Origin: Vanilla planifolia
Taxonomy: Eukaryota > Streptophyta > Magnoliopsida > Asparagales > Orchidaceae
Assembly: GCA_023846275.1 (NCBI GenBank)
Contig: CM043871.1
Coordinates: 30,224,569 to 30,288,568, forward strand
Direction of reading: 5' to 3'
DNA: 64,000 nt
In this document: in pieces, positions 60,595-64,000 of the stretch
How the letters are laid out: the number at the start of each line of letters is the position of its first letter
How positions within the stretch are numbered: the first letter of the stretch is position 1
The notes under the pieces: model-generated
Told to the model about the DNA's origin: nothing
The model's database searches: none
What the model saw: only the letters and a program-made list of their open reading frames with translations
Position numbers and translations under genes: made by a program

Positions 60595-62008
60595 ATGGTT
60601 AAGCGCCGTTTCTGGCTTCTGAAGACGGAGCCGGCGGAGTGGTCGTGGGACGATCAGCGGAGGTGTGACGGCGGAGTCTCCCACTGGGACGGCGTGCGGA
60701 ATCGCCAGGCTCAGAAATATCTGAAGTCCATGCAGATCGGAGACCTCTGTTTCTTCTATCACTCCGGTCGGGAACGACGCGTTGTGGGGGTGGTCGAGGT
60801 CGCCAAGAAGTGGTATTCTACGGCAGGCGTCGGCGGAGATGATTGGGAGGGGGCGGTGGACGTCCGGACGGTGGCGGAGATGCGGCGAGAGGTGCATTTG
60901 AGGGAGATCATGTCCGAGCCTTCCGAAATGAAGGATTTCGTACTCCTTCGGCAGCCGCGGCTCTCCGTCGTGCCTGTGCCAGAGAAAGTGTGGAATCGAA
61001 TTTGTGAAATGGGCGGTGGATTTGACGGATCCGGTGAGGATGACGACGTTGATGGAGATGGGGCAGGGGAAGGTGAAAAGGAGAACGATTTAGGTATGGG
61101 AATTTTTCTTACATGCTGGTAAAGTAATCCTGGCCGTCAATTAATTTGGGTTCATTCAAGTGATAGCTTCCACCGTTCATCGGGATTTTGACGGATGCAT
61201 GTTGTTCCGGTTCGTTTAGCAGAGTTTCGATCTTTCAATTTGTAAGAGCCGTGGGCGAGGGTTTTCATAATTTCAAGGTTATCGATTTGGACGGCATGTT
61301 TCCTAGGGGAAGGTTCCTTTCTCTTCCCCTGGTCGTAGGGGCGGTTTTGTGAGTTCTCGCATTGCTATTTAAGCCGCCTTCTCTTCTTTGCTTCAATTAT
61401 CAACCTATTAACGTCACACACGATATCGATTTCTCTTTTATTCAATTTCTCGAACTGATTGAACTGGTTGAAGTTTCTTGTCGCAGCAATTCCCTTATGC
61501 AAGTTATATAATTGAAATAAATATAGAGTTTTATTATCTTGGCGTTCTAGAGGACGATTACTTGGTCTGAAATGAGTAAGAGGTCTCCGGTAATTGATAG
61601 CTTTCTGTTTTACTACATTCCGAGCTCTTTAGGAAATATACAATGCAGCAATACTCGCATTAAGTTAAGCATCATCCAATTAACATTTTGGTAAGTGTTG
61701 GCCATTCATTGATGAGTGGTCTTGGGCGATTATATGCCAACTGCTTGAAATAATACTTACTAGAGATTGGTTGGATCAAACGTTTATGTACTGCGGGCAT
61801 TATCACTGGATTGCACAATACTGGTTCCTTAGTTTCTATATGACTAAAATACTGGTGTTAATGGGATTTACTTAGTGTGGTACAGATTTTTATGTATTAT
61901 GTTTATATTAGGAGCTTTAAATCTTCTTTTCTAATATATATGCTTCAGTGTGCAGGAAATTCTGATGCATTTCACTTTGCGAAGATGAATAGTGGAACAC
62001 CACATTAA
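60595..62008 (+). CDS. EVE-domain protein (THYN1-like), likely two exons, about 183 aa
   Basis: EVE domains have the PUA-like fold. In bacteria they occur in modification-dependent restriction systems and bind modified cytosine; the eukaryotic THYN1 relatives are nuclear, and the role in plants is not established. Conserved blocks are easy to see: FWLLKTEP (residues 6-13), WSWDD (16-20), WDGVRNRQAQ (31-40), GDLCFFYHS (49-57), VVGVVEV (63-69), then DFVLLRQPRLSVVPV and VWNRICEMGGG. The tail from about residue 148 is acidic. I start at 60595 (MVKRRFWLLK) because family members begin just before the WLLKTEP block. An in-frame ATG at 60457 would add 46 residues of doubtful value. Exon 1 probably ends at 61093 (phase 1, G/GTATGG), and exon 2 begins at 61956 after TGTGCAG, encoding NSDAFHFAKMNSGTPH and a stop at 62006-62008. 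Without splicing the frame would end at 61122 (175 residues). Exon 1 is firm and exon 2 is inferred. Confidence 0.82.
61094..61955 (+). other. Inferred intron of the EVE gene (862 bp)
   Basis: Donor GTATGG and acceptor TGTGCAG with a T-rich stretch before it. The sequence is more AT-rich than exon 1. A second AG eight bases upstream (CTTCAG, ending 61947) is a possible alternative acceptor. Only transcript data can settle this. Confidence 0.5.
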
Positions 62009-62069
62009 GGCCACTCTCACCTTTTGTTGTATTATAGTGAAATGACACTAAATGCACAGCCCATGTGAA

Positions 62070-64000
62070 GTTCTCATGAATGCTTTGTGACACCAAAAAG
62101 GAAGAAATTGTGAAAAAAATAAGACAATATCCTAGTACTCCATTGCAAGCAAGACTTTGTAGAGGCAAGCTGGATATGATTTGGCAATGTGGTGAATTCA
62201 GCTTGAGACAAGTTCTTTGTGAAGATGTGAACAATTTGAAGTTTCAACAGCACCAAGTGAATCTGCAAGGCCCCTTGAGCCGATACATATCATATGAAGT
62301 TTTAGTTGATTTCAATATGGCATGAAATATTGAATCATTCATCATATGCATCACTGAGCTTTTGCCACTGTAGAGGAGTATGGATTCCCAATTTTTGAAG
62401 GAGTAAATTGTGATGGCTGCAAGGGTTTTGTATTCAGATTCTACATTGGAATGACTCTGTTATGGCCATAAAAGATGACAAATTTTGACCAGGAAAAGTT
62501 TAAGAATCAATGATAGAGCAATGAGAAGCAAGGCTAACAACCCAATCAAAATTGAGCTATGATGTGTGGTAAAGAGAATTTCATATAATGGAGCCCATGG
62601 TCATTGATACCTTTTAGTGTAGTGAAGAATGAGGGAATGAAGAAAATTTTCGCATTTGGTTGACAATGAAAGCAATATTTAAACCTGTGATAGCTAAATT
62701 TATAACTTGATATAAATCAGTCCCACCATCAAGCAGTGAAGGTAAGATTTAGATGCTTTTAGGGTGTCAAATGGCTTACAATTTGCCTTGTTAGCTTTTG
62801 TAAAGGGCTTGCTGCACATCTTGCTTGAGAAATCAGGATTCCATGAGATCTCCATGCCAAAAAAATTGCATTAGGAACCAAGGTCCCAACATTGAAAACT
62901 ATTGCACAGACCAAGTATAAAAGAATCAATTTCTACATTGTTCCCATTCACAAACATGAATTAAGATAAAGATATAGGAGTGTCCATTATTATGTAGGAA
63001 TAATGAAAAATTTAAAAGATTGTTATGAAAACTACTCATGAATATATGAGTGTGGATGTTTATGTTGTGCTCTTGTTTGAAGCCATGTATTTCCTTGTGA
63101 AGGAGCTGTACATGATGAGCGTGAAACTGATCCAATAAGCTTGGTAGTTATGTAAATATGACCTCATTGAGGAAATCATTAGAAAGACATTATGCACATC
63201 AAGTGCATGCAACAGCACCAAGTGAATCTGAAAGGCTCCTTGAGCCAATAAATACCATATGAAATTTTAGTTGATTTCAATATGGCATGAAATATTGAAT
63301 CATTCATCATATGCATCACTGAGTTTTTGCCACTGTAGAGGAGTATGGATTCCCAATTTTTGAAGGAGTAAATTGTGATGGATGCAAGGGTTTTGTATTC
63401 AGATTCTACATTGGAATGACTCTGTTTTGGCCATAAAAGATGACAAATTTTGACCAGGAAAAGTTTAAGAATCAATGATAGAGCAATGAGAAGCAAGGCT
63501 AACAACCCAATCAAAATTGAGCTATGATGTGTGGTAAAGAGAATTTCATATAATGGAGCCCATAGTCATTGATACCTTTTAGTGTAGTGAAGAATGAGGG
63601 CATGAAGAAAATTTTCGCATTTGGTTGACAATCAAAGCAATATTTAAACTTGTGATAGCTAAATTTATAACTTGATATAAATCAGTCCCACCATCAAGCA
63701 GTGAAGGTAAGATTTAGATGCTTTTAGGGTGTCAAATGGCTTACAATTTGCCTTGTTAGCTTTTGTAAAGGGCTTGCTGCACATCTTGCTTGAGAAATCA
63801 AGATTCCATGAGATCTCCATGCCAAAAAAACTGCATTGGGAACCAAGGTCCCAACATTGAAAACTATTGCACAGACCAAGTATAAAAGAATCAATTTCTA
63901 CATTGTTCCCATTCACAAACATGAATTAAGATAAAGATATAAGAGTGTCCATTATTATGTAGGAATAATGAAAAATTTAAAAGATTGTTATGAAAACTAC
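62070..64000 (-). mobile_element. Copia retroelement fossil, minus strand, continues past the window
   Basis: On the minus strand the end of pol is recognisable near 62125-62215 (the VHIFTKNLSQAEF motif of Copia RNase H). An RNase H piece lies near 63300-63430 (ESEYKTLAS motif), and a reverse-transcriptase piece at 63665-63922 (a DLGSQCSFFGMEIS block). A 965-bp tandem duplication covers 62245-64000 and beyond. The element is broken by many changes. It begins only about 60-120 bases past the inferred stop of the EVE gene, in opposite orientation. The right end is outside the window and no LTR was identified. Confidence 0.75.
62245..64000. repeat. 965-bp tandem duplication in the Copia fossil
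   Basis: CAACAGCACCAAGTGAATCTG occurs at 62245 and 63210, and AGGAATAATGAAAAATTTAAA at 62996 and 63961, both at an offset of exactly 965. Unit 1 is 62245-63209; unit 2 starts at 63210 and runs out of the window. Only scattered single-base differences separate them (for example GGCCCCTTGAGCC against GGCTCCTTGAGCC), so the duplication is much younger than the decay of the element itself. Confidence 0.95.

Noticed and set aside
60550-60897. Minus-strand frame of 115 codons opposite the EVE gene
   Set aside because: It is a shadow of the conserved + strand coding sequence.

Overview
The window looks like nuclear DNA of a flowering plant, most likely a monocot with an AT-rich genome. The signs are plant-only gene families (a phytosulfokine precursor, a group-S bZIP factor, a DUF688 protein), plant intron borders, Copia, Gypsy, L1-type and PIF/Harbinger remains, and short GC-rich coding islands in very AT-rich DNA. 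The monocot reading rests on the GC-rich islands only. I cannot name the genus.

Four host genes are supported, all on the + strand: a DUF688-family protein (5035-5502), an intronless bZIP transcription factor (34276-34683), a two-exon phytosulfokine precursor (59139-59475) and an EVE-domain (THYN1-like) protein (60595 to about 62008). The last two are about 1.1 kb apart. I see no sign that the four act in one pathway. PSK is a secreted peptide hormone, bZIP a nuclear regulator, EVE a PUA-like fold linked elsewhere to modified bases, and DUF688 has no known function.

Most of the rest is old, decayed repeat. About 14.9-15.9 kb holds three diverged tandem units. 16.6-20.7 kb holds several related repeats and a long AT microsatellite. 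25.1-30.2 kb holds an LTR fragment, a Copia element of SIRE/Maximus type with a long LTR, a tandem duplication and a second AT microsatellite. 35.2-41.8 kb holds a minus-strand Copia piece, a Gypsy fossil, and two related LTRs facing each other. 43.3-46.9 kb holds LTR pieces and a perfect 121-bp tandem duplication. 46.9-55.0 kb is a pile of Gypsy, L1-type LINE and Copia remains. 57.0-57.8 kb is a PIF/Harbinger transposase relic. 62.1-64.0 kb is a minus-strand Copia relic carrying a 965-bp tandem duplication, and it runs off the window.

I found no convincing new biological system. The observations most worth checking are the inverted LTR pair, the unusual density of tandem duplications inside LTR-element relics, a dispersed repeat family carrying a primer-binding-site-like string, and the small last exon of the EVE gene. 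All alignments were made by eye, so repeat boundaries are good to roughly 10-30 bases unless an exact offset is given.
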